From the NCBI RefSeq assembly GCF_000986795.1, contig NZ_LAYZ01000002.1, positions 372,001 to 436,000 on the forward strand: DNA of 64,000 nt, written 5' to 3'. The stretch is from Salinicoccus sediminis (lineage in GTDB: Bacteria; Bacillota; Bacilli; Staphylococcales; Salinicoccaceae). Position numbers and translations under genes: made by a program. Below the pieces are notes generated by a model, which was given only the letters and a program-made list of their open reading frames with translations, made no database searches and had not been told where the DNA came from. Below are positions 1 to 8,532 of the stretch, one piece after another; the stretch's first letter is position 1, and each line of letters begins with the position of its first letter.

Positions 1-2
1 GA

Positions 3-554
3 CTGATGCATGCCCTGTTGCCGCCACTGGTGCACTTCATGTATCAGTATGGTACCGTGTTCTCGCCACACGGACAGAATACGGTGCTCGTACTGAAAGA
101 TTTCATTCCGGAACGTATAATCATGAAAGATTTTGTGGACGACGTCAACATTAGTGACCGGCCGCTGCCGGAACTGGGCACACTCTCGGACAATCTGAAA
201 GCAGTCCTGCGTACAGAAGAACCGGAAGGGCTGACCCAGTTCATACTTACAGGGCTTTTCATCTGTCATTTCCGTTACCTGGCGGATATACTCGAAGATT
301 ACGAAGGGCTTCCAGAGAGTGGCTTCTGGCAGATGGCAAGGGAGGAAATACTTACCTATCAGGGGAGATTTCCACACTTGAACGACAGATTCGAACTGTT
401 CGACCTGCTGAGGCCGACATTCACAAAACTGGCACTGAACCGCAATCGCATGCTTGACTACGGATATGAAGACGGTGATGACCGACCCCATGCAAGCGAG
501 CATGGAGAGGTGACCAATGCGCTCCACAGACAGGAAGCGGCAAAAATGAATTGA
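3..554 (+). CDS. IucA/IucC-family siderophore synthetase, C-terminal part
   Basis: The reading frame is open to the left window edge, so the gene starts upstream and only about 183 residues are visible. The segment has the family pattern around residues 18-50: SPHGQN, then VLVLKDF, then MKDFVDDVNIS. It ends with the alpha-helical FhuF-like C-terminal region of NRPS-independent siderophore (NIS) synthetases. These enzymes use ATP to join citrate or 2-oxoglutarate to amines or amino acids in staphyloferrin- and aerobactin-type siderophores. The KDFVDDV form is typical of staphylococcal enzymes. Which siderophore is made cannot be told from this fragment. The gene ends ahead of a hairpin and faces the LysR gene tail to tail. 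Confidence 0.85.
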   Translation: MMHALLPPLVHFMYQYGTVFSPHGQNTVLVLKDFIPERIIMKDFVDDVNISDRPLPELGTLSDNLKAVLRTEEPEGLTQFILTGLFICHFRYLADILEDYEGLPESGFWQMAREEILTYQGRFPHLNDRFELFDLLRPTFTKLALNRNRMLDYGYEDGDDRPHASEHGEVTNALHRQEAAKMN

Positions 555-567
555 TGGATGAAATCGG

Positions 568-592
568 AGACAGTATCCATTGGATGCTGTCT
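568..592. terminator. Convergent hairpin, possible terminator
   Basis: Twelve-base arms AGACAGTATCCA and TGGATGCTGTCT pair with one non-Watson-Crick position and almost no loop. The hairpin lies between the convergent siderophore synthetase and LysR genes. There is no good T-run on either strand, so termination activity is uncertain. Confidence 0.45.
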
Positions 593-616
593 TCGCTGAT
601 ATTCGGATGAGTGTCT

Positions 617-1486
617 TCAAATACTGTAATATTCTTTGACGAACTGCATCAGACTGCTGACTATTCTCAGATCCAATGTCTCTTCTTTATACAGGAACCA
701 GGAGTTGCGGACGATGTTTCTGCCGTCTGTTTTCATATCCAGAGTATAAAGATCATCTTCATCATGGATACTGATGTTCGGCATCAAAGAGTACCCGAGG
801 CCCCTTTTTACCATCTCTTTGCATGTTTCTATACGGTCCACCTCCATCGATGTATGAGCGGGCCCGTCGAAGTTTTTCAGCCACCATTCATCGAATGTGT
901 TTTTCAGAAGCGGGTCGGTCCGGTATTTTATATAGTTCAGGCGGGGCAGTTCTTCAAGCGTTATCTCCTCTTTTGAAACGACGCTCATGTGTTCCCTTGC
1001 GATCAGGATCTTTTTGCCTTTCCATCTGATATCACCGCGGAGGAACGCTGCGTGGATGGATTCATCCTGCAGATGACTGATGATATCTGAACTCCAACCG
1101 GTTTTGAGCTGAAGATCGACGTCCGGATATCGGCTGATGAAACCTTCAAGTATGTCTGGCAGCTCATAATGTGCGAAGTTGCTGGAAGAACCGAGCCTCA
1201 GCGTTCCGCTCACTTCCCTGTTCATGTTTGAAAGTGCATCTTCAGTGTTCTTCAGTTCCCTGAGCATTTTCTCAGCGTACCTTACCAGATATTCTCCTTC
1301 ACTGGTGAAGGTTATCCCTCTGTTTCCGCGGTGCATCAGAGAAATGCCGAATTCTTTTTCAAGCTGTTTGAGCCTGTAGGTGAGCGAAGGCTGGGAGATG
1401 TAGAGTTTCTTTGCGGTTTTTGTGATATTTCTTTCCTCGTATAGGATTGTGAGCAGCTGCCAGTCCTTTTCATTCATGATCATCAT
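617..1486 (-). CDS. LysR-family transcriptional regulator
   Basis: This is a 289-residue protein of normal LysR length. Residues 5-62 hold the winged helix-turn-helix (RNITKTAKKLYISQPSL, then RLKQLEKEFGISL). The rest is a periplasmic-binding-protein-like effector domain starting near residue 92 (GTLRLGSSSNF). It is transcribed away from the tricarballylate dehydrogenase gene across a 107-base divergent region, the same arrangement as tcuR and tcuA in Salmonella (established for that system). It probably senses a substrate or product of the neighbouring pathway. The start could be ATG 1486 or, with better spacing to GGATGATG, ATG 1477. The effector is not deducible from sequence. Confidence 0.85.
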   Translation of the reverse strand: MMIMNEKDWQLLTILYEERNITKTAKKLYISQPSLTYRLKQLEKEFGISLMHRGNRGITFTSEGEYLVRYAEKMLRELKNTEDALSNMNREVSGTLRLGSSSNFAHYELPDILEGFISRYPDVDLQLKTGWSSDIISHLQDESIHAAFLRGDIRWKGKKILIAREHMSVVSKEEITLEELPRLNYIKYRTDPLLKNTFDEWWLKNFDGPAHTSMEVDRIETCKEMVKRGLGYSLMPNISIHDEDDLYTLDMKTDGRNIVRNSWFLYKEETLDLRIVSSLMQFVKEYYSI

Positions 1487-1546
1487 CCTGACATTGAATT
1501 ATTCTATCTATAACCATTGAAAATATATATTTTACTTATGTCAAGC

Positions 1547-1571
1547 ATTCTTCTAATCTTAAATTAAGAAT
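1547..1571. promoter_or_regulatory. Nested dyad between LysR gene and dehydrogenase
   Basis: ATTCTT and AAGAAT form outer arms 13 bases apart. Inside them lies a second palindrome, TCTTAAATTAAGA (1557-1569). It sits just upstream of the ribosome binding site of the plus-strand dehydrogenase gene, a plausible site for the divergent LysR protein. The region is AT-rich, so chance palindromes are possible. Confidence 0.4.
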
Positions 1572-1593
1572 ATTTATAAAAGAGGGATGAAGG

Positions 1594-3093
1594 ATGACAG
1601 ATACAGCAAAGCAGTTTGATACGGTTGTAGTCGGCACGGGGAACGCGGCATTGAGTGCTGCAGTCGCAGCAAGTGAAAATGGGGCAAGCGTCCTGATGGT
1701 AGAGAAGGGACCTGAGCATAAACGCGGCGGCAACTCGTTCTTCACCGACGGCGCAATCCGTTTTGCATACAGGGATCTCGATGGTATAAAACGGATCGTT
1801 GACGGTCTGTCTGAAGACGATGATATTGAAATGCCTGAATATGGAACAGATGATTTCCATGCCGATCTGATGAAAGTGACGCAGGGGAAAAGCAAACCGG
1901 AACTTGCGGATCACCTTGTTTCCAAATCATATGAGACGATAGAGTGGATGAAAGATCAAGGCGTCAAGTTCATCATGAATGAAAACCAGTTTTTTGAAAA
2001 AGACGGCAAAAAGACTTTCTGGGGCGGCCTGCCTGTAAAGACAGACAACAAAGGTATCGGTCTCGTTGAAGCGATGTTCAAAAAAGCGCAGGAAAACGGT
2101 GTGGAAATCTGGTATGAATCCCCGGCGGTAAAACTTGAGAAGACAGACGGGAAAATTTCCACCATACATGTCGACCGTAAACATGAAGGGGAGACTGTTG
2201 TAAAGACAGATTCCGTCATCCTTGCCTGCGGAGGATTTGAAGCAAGTAAGAAAAAACGCATGGAGCACCTCGGTGATGAGTGGAAGGATGCTGTCGTCAG
2301 AGGCAGTGAATACAATACGGGCGACGGCATTGAAATGGCGCTTGAAGCCGGAGCAGTGCGGGCCGGACAGTACGACGGGTGTCATGCACATACGACGGAT
2401 TATAATGCCCCAAGATTCGGCGATTACGGTAAGCCGGGGGATATTTACAAGAAATCATCCTATCCGCTTGGCCTGATCGTGAATACGGAAGGTAAGCGTT
2501 TTGTGGATGAAGGTGCCGATTTCCGTAACTATACCTATGCCAAATATGGTAAAGAGACGCTGAAGCAGCCGGGTCATAAGGCGTTCCAGCTGTATGACAG
2601 CCAGGTGCGTCCGATGCTCAGAGTCGAGTATGATCTTGAGGAAGCGACAGTATTCAAAGCGGATACGCCCGAAGAACTTGCAGTGAAGATGGGGGTGGAT
2701 AAAGAATCATTCCTACAAACTGTCACGGAATATAATAGGGCAGTGCAGGAGGGAGATTACAACCCGAGCGTCAAGGACGGCAAGTCGACCCGGGGCCTGT
2801 CACCGGAGAAGACGAACTGGGCATTGACTTTCGATCAGGCACCTTACTATGCTTATCCGGTAACATGCGGAATCACATTCACTTTCGGAGCGGTAAAGGT
2901 GAATAGTAAAGCGGAAGTCTTGGATGACAAAGAAGAGCCGGTCAAAGGGCTGTATGCCGCCGGGGAAATGGTGGGCGAACTGTTCTACCACAACTATCCG
3001 GGCGGTTCAGGGCTGATGTCAGGCTCGGTCTTCGGAAGGACTGCGGGAATGTCTGCTGCGGAACTGATCAAGGGTAAGACTCTTAACAAATAG
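1594..3093 (+). CDS. tcuA: FAD-dependent tricarballylate dehydrogenase-like flavoprotein
   Basis: This 499-residue protein belongs to the fumarate reductase/succinate dehydrogenase flavoprotein superfamily. An N-terminal FAD-binding motif (VVVGTGNAALSAAVAA, residues 11-26) is followed by EKG and RGGNS. The C-terminal FAD segment has LYAAGEMVGELF and NYPGGSGLMSGSVFGR. The N-terminal GTGNAALSAA form is characteristic of TcuA, which oxidises tricarballylate to cis-aconitate. No signal peptide is visible, so it is cytoplasmic. It heads a short unit with a DASS permease 22 bases downstream. The usual partner TcuB, an iron-sulfur/heme membrane protein that takes electrons from the flavin, is not in the window. 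Another tricarboxylate or dicarboxylate substrate is possible. Confidence 0.78.
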   Translation: MTDTAKQFDTVVVGTGNAALSAAVAASENGASVLMVEKGPEHKRGGNSFFTDGAIRFAYRDLDGIKRIVDGLSEDDDIEMPEYGTDDFHADLMKVTQGKSKPELADHLVSKSYETIEWMKDQGVKFIMNENQFFEKDGKKTFWGGLPVKTDNKGIGLVEAMFKKAQENGVEIWYESPAVKLEKTDGKISTIHVDRKHEGETVVKTDSVILACGGFEASKKKRMEHLGDEWKDAVVRGSEYNTGDGIEMALEAGAVRAGQYDGCHAHTTDYNAPRFGDYGKPGDIYKKSSYPLGLIVNTEGKRFVDEGADFRNYTYAKYGKETLKQPGHKAFQLYDSQVRPMLRVEYDLEEATVFKADTPEELAVKMGVDKESFLQTVTEYNRAVQEGDYNPSVKDGKSTRGLSPEKTNWALTFDQAPYYAYPVTCGITFTFGAVKVNSKAEVLDDKEEPVKGLYAAGEMVGELFYHNYPGGSGLMSGSVFGRTAGMSAAELIKGKTLNK

Positions 3094-3115
3094 CAGTCAG
3101 GATTTATCGGGGCTG

Positions 3116-4549
3116 GTGACATCCATGCAAATTACCAGGATACGTTTCACGAAAACATTCAACATCTTAATACTGGCGGCTGTTGCAGCCCTCGCAATCA
3201 TAGCTCCATCGACCTTTCTTTCGGACTTCAGTCCGGAACAGCAAAGGACGGTGGGGCTGCTTGTGCTTGCGATATATCTCTGGACAATTTCGCCGCTGCC
3301 ATCCGGTGCTGCAAGCATATTGCTTCTGGCCATGATGATGATACTCGGCCTGGTGGATTCGGTGGAGGGGGCGATGACAGGTTTCCTGTCCCAAGCCCTG
3401 TATTTCATCCTCATTCTGACGATACTCGCGAGAGTACTCGTAAAGGCCGGGGTGGACAAGGTCGTCGCTTCACAATTGCTCCGGCTGAATAGAAAAGGTC
3501 CCAAAGTTATAGCTGTCGCATTACCGCTCATGATTGCGATACTGCCTGTGCTCATGCCGTCTGCGTTTGCCAGGTTGAAAATGCTGCTTCCGTTCATTGA
3601 CCGGCTGAACGATACGTTCGGGTTTTCACATCGGAGCATCTTCAGGAAGTATGCAATGTACGTGGTCGGTCTGATGAACCAGAATGGCACGATCATCGTC
3701 TATACAGGCGGCGGTTTCCCGGTTCTCGCAGCCCAGCTGCTGAAAGATTACAATGTTGCGGATCTGGGATGGCTGGAATGGTTTCTGATCGTTGCTCCTC
3801 CGCTCTGGACAGCATTGTTGCTGGTGAATGTATTTGCATGGAAATATTTGAAACGCACCTATCCGTCGGAAATTCCTGCAGATGGCAAGTATCAACAATC
3901 CCGGCCGGAATCGGAATTCGGAACAACTTCTGAAAAGAAGAAGTTCTGGTTCGTAATCATCACCTTCGCCCTGATGATACTCACATGGGCTGTCATAAAT
4001 AATGATGCTGTACCGACATTGCTGCCACCCATGATTCTACTGGTCATCTATTCACTTCCTAAAGTGGGATTGCTCGGCAATGAGGACATCCGGGCCTTCG
4101 ACTGGGAGAATTTCCTGCTTCTGGGTGCATCATTTTCAATAGGGATACTGCTGGATCAGAATGGGACGGCCTCCGTAATAGCGGAACAGATGCTGCAGTT
4201 CGTGCCTGATGGTTCCGGAATGATTTTCAAAATCATGATCCTCGCACTCATCACTTTCCTGTTCAGAATGATATTCATCGTTCCGTCCTCTGCAATCATC
4301 GTGATTTTCCCTGTCATCATCTCCTATGCGGATATGACGGACATACCTGTCATGAGCATCGCATTTCTCGTAATCATGGTTGTTGGCGGGACCAACATAT
4401 TTCCAATCCACTCACCGACGTCATATTTCGCATTCCAGACAGGTGTACTCAGTAAAAAGGACCATTACATCATCGCTTCGTTCTCCACCTGCATATTCAT
4501 CATGGCCGCGATTATTGCTGCGGCATCATATTGGATGCTGTGGCAGTAG
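3116..4549 (+). CDS. DASS/SLC13-family anion:sodium symporter
   Basis: This 477-residue, very hydrophobic protein has about twelve membrane segments. It shows divalent anion symporter features, including SPLPSGAASILLLAMMM in the first half and SSAIIVIFPVIISYA and THFPIHSPTSY-like HSPTSY signatures in the second. Members import di- and tricarboxylates or other anions with sodium. The likely start is GTG 3116, with GGGG a few bases upstream; ATG 3125 is an in-frame alternative. It follows the TcuA-like gene closely and probably carries the substrate that enzyme oxidises. The substrate itself is inference from context. Confidence 0.75.
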   Translation: MTSMQITRIRFTKTFNILILAAVAALAIIAPSTFLSDFSPEQQRTVGLLVLAIYLWTISPLPSGAASILLLAMMMILGLVDSVEGAMTGFLSQALYFILILTILARVLVKAGVDKVVASQLLRLNRKGPKVIAVALPLMIAILPVLMPSAFARLKMLLPFIDRLNDTFGFSHRSIFRKYAMYVVGLMNQNGTIIVYTGGGFPVLAAQLLKDYNVADLGWLEWFLIVAPPLWTALLLVNVFAWKYLKRTYPSEIPADGKYQQSRPESEFGTTSEKKKFWFVIITFALMILTWAVINNDAVPTLLPPMILLVIYSLPKVGLLGNEDIRAFDWENFLLLGASFSIGILLDQNGTASVIAEQMLQFVPDGSGMIFKIMILALITFLFRMIFIVPSSAIIVIFPVIISYADMTDIPVMSIAFLVIMVVGGTNIFPIHSPTSYFAFQTGVLSKKDHYIIASFSTCIFIMAAIIAAASYWMLWQ

Positions 4550-4618
4550 TGCAGGCGGGATAATTGTTTGAATATTGCTTCAAAATGGACGGGGCATCTT
4601 CAATGAACCATGTATTAC

Positions 4619-4627
4619 TGGTATAAT
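4619..4627 (+). promoter_or_regulatory. Extended -10 element before the sensor kinase
   Basis: TGG followed by TATAAT (4622-4627) forms a perfect extended -10. No strong -35 is seen; TTCAAT at 4599-4604 has the right spacing. AACCAT (4606-4611) and ATGGTT (4626-4631) form a dyad that brackets the -10, a possible regulator site. Confidence 0.55.
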
Positions 4628-4660
4628 GGTTCTTAATTCATCCGGGGAAGTATGATTATT

Positions 4661-6280
4661 ATGAAAAGATTGTTAGATGTAAGTCTTGAAACGAAGATAA
4701 ACGGCATACTGATCGGGGTGATGAGTCTGATCATCATTTCGCTGTCAGTGTTCTACCTTTACCACTCCGGAAGTGAATACTATGACAATGCCAGAAGGCT
4801 TACGCTCCAATCTGCAAAAACCATCTCTTTCATGCCCTCACTGGTCGACGGGGATGATCTGAGCGACAATGAAAAGATCCAGACGCTCACCAACCAGTAT
4901 ATTTTTGAAAATGACATAGATTTTGTCATCGTCAAAAATAAGGAAGGCATCATCATGTCACACCCTGATCCTGAAATGATCGGAACTCATGAACCATTCA
5001 GCAATGATGCCCGGGCAAACATATTCGGGGCATATTACACCGAAGAGACGGACAAATATATAGAACCTGCCATTCTGGCTATCGCCCCCATCTACGCTGG
5101 TGATGAGGCGAGACAATTGAGCGGTGTAGTGAAAGTCGGCTATTTTGAGAGTAAGATCATCGAAAAAATAATGGCAAAGCTTTCCCAGCTGTCCTTCATT
5201 GTCGTGGTATTCATCATTCTCAGTTTCTTCATAAGCAGATGGTTCGGGAAATACATAAAGTCGGAGACCCTCGGCTATGAGCCCAAAGAGATCACAATGA
5301 TCCTGAAGAACAGGGAGAATATATTCTCTGCTCTGGACGAAGGTATCGTCGGGGCCGATCTATCCGGCAGGATCATCTATCTGAACGGAGCTGCCCGTAA
5401 ATATCTTGATATCCCGGAATCAGCCGATTGGCATGCACGTAATATACGCAGCTATTTCGGACATGACATGGATTCGGTGCTTCAGGATAGCGCTCCTGGA
5501 ATCCGCTATTTTGAGACACAGTTGAGCGACAAGGAAATCATAGTCATCATCAATGACCTGTATATAAAAGGGGAGCTTTCAGGCCATGTGATCATATTGA
5601 GGGATATGACGGAAATGTCGGAGCTCTCCAATAAGCTCACCATCGTAGAGTCCCTCTTTGACGACCTCCGGGCACAGAGCCATGAGTATAAGAACCGGCT
5701 GCATCTGATTTCCGGGTTGCTGGAGATGGAAAAGTATACAGGCATAAGAGAGGTGCTCAACGATGAGATCAACAACCTGGATTCCTACCAGAACAATCTC
5801 CATGGCATACAGGAAGACCGGGTCAAAGCGCTTCTGATCGCCAAAATGAATACGGCCGCCGAGAAGCGGGTGAAGTTCAGGGTGGATGAGGAAAGCCGGA
5901 TGGAGGATATATCCGACAAGGTCACCATCAATGCACTGATTACGATCATCAGCAACCTCATCGATAATGCCTTTGACGCAGTGGCGGGCAGGAAATCATC
6001 TGAAATAGAATTTTACACCGGCTGGTTCGACGGCTGGCTGGAAATCGCAGTAAAGGATAACGGCAGTGGGATAAGCGATACGGACAAAGTGTTCAGGAAG
6101 GGATATTCGACCAAGAATGGCGGCCCCGGCCGGGGGTACGGTCTCTACAATGTGCGTAATAATGTCGAACTGCTGGGAGGATATATAGATATCAATTCCC
6201 GGGAAGGGAAAACCATATTTACTGCCGAAATACCTATGACACAGGAAAGGGGAGAGGATGATGAAGATCCTTATAGTTGA
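4661..6280 (+). CDS. CitA/DcuS-type sensor histidine kinase
   Basis: This 539-residue membrane kinase senses carboxylates. Domains in order: membrane segment 1 (about 13-33), an extracytoplasmic PAS-like sensor (about 35-165), membrane segment 2 (about 177-193), a cytoplasmic PAS domain (about 215-320), then a dimerisation/phosphoacceptor region with SHEYKNRLHL (His341). The ATPase domain follows, with NLIDNAFDAV, DNGSG and GRGYGLYNVRNN. The ATG at 4652 is only one base from GGGGAAG, while ATG 4661 is ten bases away, so 4661 is chosen. The gene overlaps the response regulator gene by 23 bases. Family members detect citrate, malate or fumarate; here the ligand is presumably the tricarboxylate handled by the flanking genes. 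Confidence 0.88.
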   Translation: MKRLLDVSLETKINGILIGVMSLIIISLSVFYLYHSGSEYYDNARRLTLQSAKTISFMPSLVDGDDLSDNEKIQTLTNQYIFENDIDFVIVKNKEGIIMSHPDPEMIGTHEPFSNDARANIFGAYYTEETDKYIEPAILAIAPIYAGDEARQLSGVVKVGYFESKIIEKIMAKLSQLSFIVVVFIILSFFISRWFGKYIKSETLGYEPKEITMILKNRENIFSALDEGIVGADLSGRIIYLNGAARKYLDIPESADWHARNIRSYFGHDMDSVLQDSAPGIRYFETQLSDKEIIVIINDLYIKGELSGHVIILRDMTEMSELSNKLTIVESLFDDLRAQSHEYKNRLHLISGLLEMEKYTGIREVLNDEINNLDSYQNNLHGIQEDRVKALLIAKMNTAAEKRVKFRVDEESRMEDISDKVTINALITIISNLIDNAFDAVAGRKSSEIEFYTGWFDGWLEIAVKDNGSGISDTDKVFRKGYSTKNGGPGRGYGLYNVRNNVELLGGYIDINSREGKTIFTAEIPMTQERGEDDEDPYS

Positions 6281-6929
6281 AGATGACTTCAGGATAGGGG
6301 AGATGTACAGGGAGTATCTGCTGAAAAATACATGTGCGGAAGAAATATACACTGCTCTTAATGCAACAGAAAGCCTCGGTCTGCTGGAAGAGAAGGACAT
6401 CGATCTTATGCTGGTCGATGTCTATCTGCCGGATATGCACGGGGACAGATTGATAGAGGAGGTTCTGAAATCACACCCTTATGTGAATTTCATAGCCATC
6501 ACTGCCAGCCAGGAAAGTGAAAAAGTGAAGAACATGATGCAGCTCGGTGTCCTTTATTATTTAGTGAAGCCTGTGAAGCTGGACAAACTGGGCGAGACGG
6601 TAAACGAGTATGCCGCGAGGAACAGGGGGCTGTCAGAATCCGCTGAGATGGATCAGGAGAAGATAGACCGTTATTTTGGCAGAGGGAAGCACATCGAAGA
6701 AGATGAACTGCCAAAAGGTATCGACCCGGTGACACTGAAAAAGATAGAAAATGTTTTCTCAGAAGAAGAGGAATGGACCTCCTCGCATCTCGGAGACTAT
6801 CTTGGAACATCGCGGACGACTGTCAGACGGTATCTTGAGTATTTGAGGAAGTCTGGAAAACTGACTGTCTCACAGGATTTTGGGGATAAGGGCCGGCCTG
6901 AAAAAAAGTATAAGAGAATCATGCTGTGA
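6258..6929 (+). CDS. CitB/DcuR-type response regulator
   Basis: The receiver domain has acidic residues ED near residue 8, phosphoacceptor Asp54 (LMLVDVYLPDMHG) and Lys104. The C-terminal region is the winged-helix type of the CitB/DcuR/DctR group (HLGDYLGTSRTTVRRYLEYL, about residues 174-193). The 23-base overlap with the kinase gene implies translational coupling. ATG 6258 and ATG 6261 are both possible; AAAGGGGAGAGG lies directly before them. It probably activates the adjacent tctCBA-prpBD unit. The stop codon runs into a perfect 10-base inverted repeat ahead of tctC. Confidence 0.88.
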   Translation: MMKILIVEDDFRIGEMYREYLLKNTCAEEIYTALNATESLGLLEEKDIDLMLVDVYLPDMHGDRLIEEVLKSHPYVNFIAITASQESEKVKNMMQLGVLYYLVKPVKLDKLGETVNEYAARNRGLSESAEMDQEKIDRYFGRGKHIEEDELPKGIDPVTLKKIENVFSEEEEWTSSHLGDYLGTSRTTVRRYLEYLRKSGKLTVSQDFGDKGRPEKKYKRIML

Positions 6930-6957
6930 ACTTTATGTTCTTTAATGACATAAAGTT
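6929..6957. promoter_or_regulatory. Perfect 10-base inverted repeat upstream of tctC
   Basis: AACTTTATGT and ACATAAAGTT are exact complements separated by nine bases. The arms are too AT-rich for a strong intrinsic terminator, although a T-rich tract follows. A binding site for the adjacent CitB-type regulator is the better guess. Confidence 0.5.
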
Positions 6958-6974
6958 CTTTATATTTTTAATTT

Positions 6975-6988
6975 TGGTAGCGTTTACA
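6975..6988. promoter_or_regulatory. cre-like CcpA operator upstream of tctC
   Basis: TGGTAGCGTTTACA fits the consensus TGWNANCGNTNWCA with a single mismatch at the first W. It lies 75 bases upstream of the tctC start. That suggests glucose repression of tricarboxylate uptake and use. Confidence 0.6.
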
Positions 6989-7062
6989 TAAGCGCTGGCC
7001 CTGTTTAATATGGACTCAGGCAATAAAAAGAATATTAGGAATATTTTTAGGGGGATGTAACT

Positions 7063-8046
7063 ATGAAAAGTCGTATGAAGTTTCTTTCCGTAATCATGCT
7101 TGCTGTGGTGCTCGTGCTCAGCGCCTGCGGCAATGGTTCTGCTGAATCTGACTATCCGAGTAAAAACGTTGAAATTGTGGCGCCTGCTACACCTGGCGGC
7201 GGCTGGGATGCCACAGCTCGTGCTCTGCAGAATGTTCTGGATAAGGAAGGGCTTGTCGAGCAGAACATGAACGTTGTAAACAAACCGGGCGGCGGCGGTG
7301 AAGTCGGCTGGCAGTACCTTAAAGGAAAGGACAGCCACTCACTTTCAATCAACTCAAGCCTTGTGATTGCAAATAATCTTCTGGGTCAGAGCGACCTTAC
7401 ATATGAAGATTTCACACCGCTTGCTGTACTCGCTACCGAATGGATTTCGGTTGCAGTACCGTCCGATTCTGACATTGAAGACGGCGTGGATATGCTTGAG
7501 AGACTAAAGGAAGATCCGAAGTCACTGAAAATCGCAGTCGGGCCGGCACTCGGCAACAATGATCATCTGTCATTCGTCCGTGTTGCTGATGAATATGGTG
7601 TGGATGTATCCCAGCTTGAATTCATGATCTATGAAAGTGGCGGCGATGTATTGACGGCACTTCTCGGCGGTCATGTCGACGTAGCGACACTTTCCATTTC
7701 AGAATCACTGGAACAGCATCTGAGCGGCAACCTTGACATTATTGCAACCACTGCTGATGAACCGATTCCGGAAGATGAAAGCATTGAGTCATGGCAGGAT
7801 CAGGGAATTGACTTCACTTTCCCACATTGGAGAGGCATCATGGGACCGCCTGATATGACCGAGGAAGAAATTGCATACTGGGATGAAACTTTCAGCGAAA
7901 TGGTTGAAAGCGAGGAGTGGCAGAAAGTCCTCGATAACAACGGCTGGCAGGACTACTACATGAACAGCGAGGAGACGAAAGCGTTCCTGGATGAGCAGAA
8001 CGAAATGTATGAAGACCTTATGAAAACTGCAGGTCTGACTGAATAA
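7063..8046 (+). CDS. tctC: TctC-like tricarboxylate-binding lipoprotein
   Basis: This 327-residue solute receptor of the Bug/TctC family has a lipoprotein signal with lipobox LSAC (Cys22), so it is anchored on the outer face of the membrane. The mature part starts with YPSKNVEIVAPATPGGGWD, the classic family opening, followed by NKPGGGGEVGW. TctC proteins deliver citrate or other tricarboxylates to the TctAB permease. The start at 7063 follows AGGGGGATG. tctB and tctA follow in the same direction. A palindrome and a cre-like site precede it, and this appears to be the first gene of a tctCBA-prpB-prpD operon. Substrate is inferred. Confidence 0.88.
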   Translation: MKSRMKFLSVIMLAVVLVLSACGNGSAESDYPSKNVEIVAPATPGGGWDATARALQNVLDKEGLVEQNMNVVNKPGGGGEVGWQYLKGKDSHSLSINSSLVIANNLLGQSDLTYEDFTPLAVLATEWISVAVPSDSDIEDGVDMLERLKEDPKSLKIAVGPALGNNDHLSFVRVADEYGVDVSQLEFMIYESGGDVLTALLGGHVDVATLSISESLEQHLSGNLDIIATTADEPIPEDESIESWQDQGIDFTFPHWRGIMGPPDMTEEEIAYWDETFSEMVESEEWQKVLDNNGWQDYYMNSEETKAFLDEQNEMYEDLMKTAGLTE

Positions 8047-8070
8047 CATATCAAAATACGGAAAAAGTGG

Positions 8071-8520
8071 GTGGAGATCATCAGATTCATAGTACCTTCA
8101 ATCATACTGTTAATTTCCGTAATCTATCTGATACTCACATTCAATCTGCCTGAATCGAAAGTAGGAAACCCTACAGCAGCGATGAATTATCCGCTGCTGA
8201 TAGGATTTTCCCTTTTAGGATTGTCCATTCTCTACATCCTGTCAGAGATCAAGGACAGGAAGAAAATCTTTGATGCATATAAGATTTTTTCGGACAGGGA
8301 ACTGACAATCAAGGTAATCATTGTGCTGGTATTATGTTTAGGTTACACATTCATATTTGAACGCATCGGCTTTTTAATTTCTACAATATTATTTTTAGGC
8401 GCATTACTATTCTTGATAAACGGAAGACGCAAATGGTTGATGAATATTATCGTGACAATCCTGTTTTCATTCATTTCATGGTATACATTCGCGGAACTGT
8501 TAAGCGTCAGTCTGCCATAG
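8071..8520 (+). CDS. tctB: TctB-like small permease subunit
   Basis: This 149-residue protein has four membrane segments, the size and topology of TctB, the small integral subunit of tripartite tricarboxylate transporters. The call rests mainly on topology and on its position between tctC and tctA, because TctB sequences are poorly conserved. The start is GTG 8071 with only a weak upstream purine stretch (GAAAAAG). It ends 12 bases before tctA. Confidence 0.82.
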   Translation: MEIIRFIVPSIILLISVIYLILTFNLPESKVGNPTAAMNYPLLIGFSLLGLSILYILSEIKDRKKIFDAYKIFSDRELTIKVIIVLVLCLGYTFIFERIGFLISTILFLGALLFLINGRRKWLMNIIVTILFSFISWYTFAELLSVSLP

Positions 8521-8532
8521 GGAGGTATATCG

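Noticed and set aside
617-976. Plus-strand frame opposite the LysR gene
   Set aside because: It lies wholly antisense to a clear LysR coding sequence, starts with GTG and resembles no protein family.
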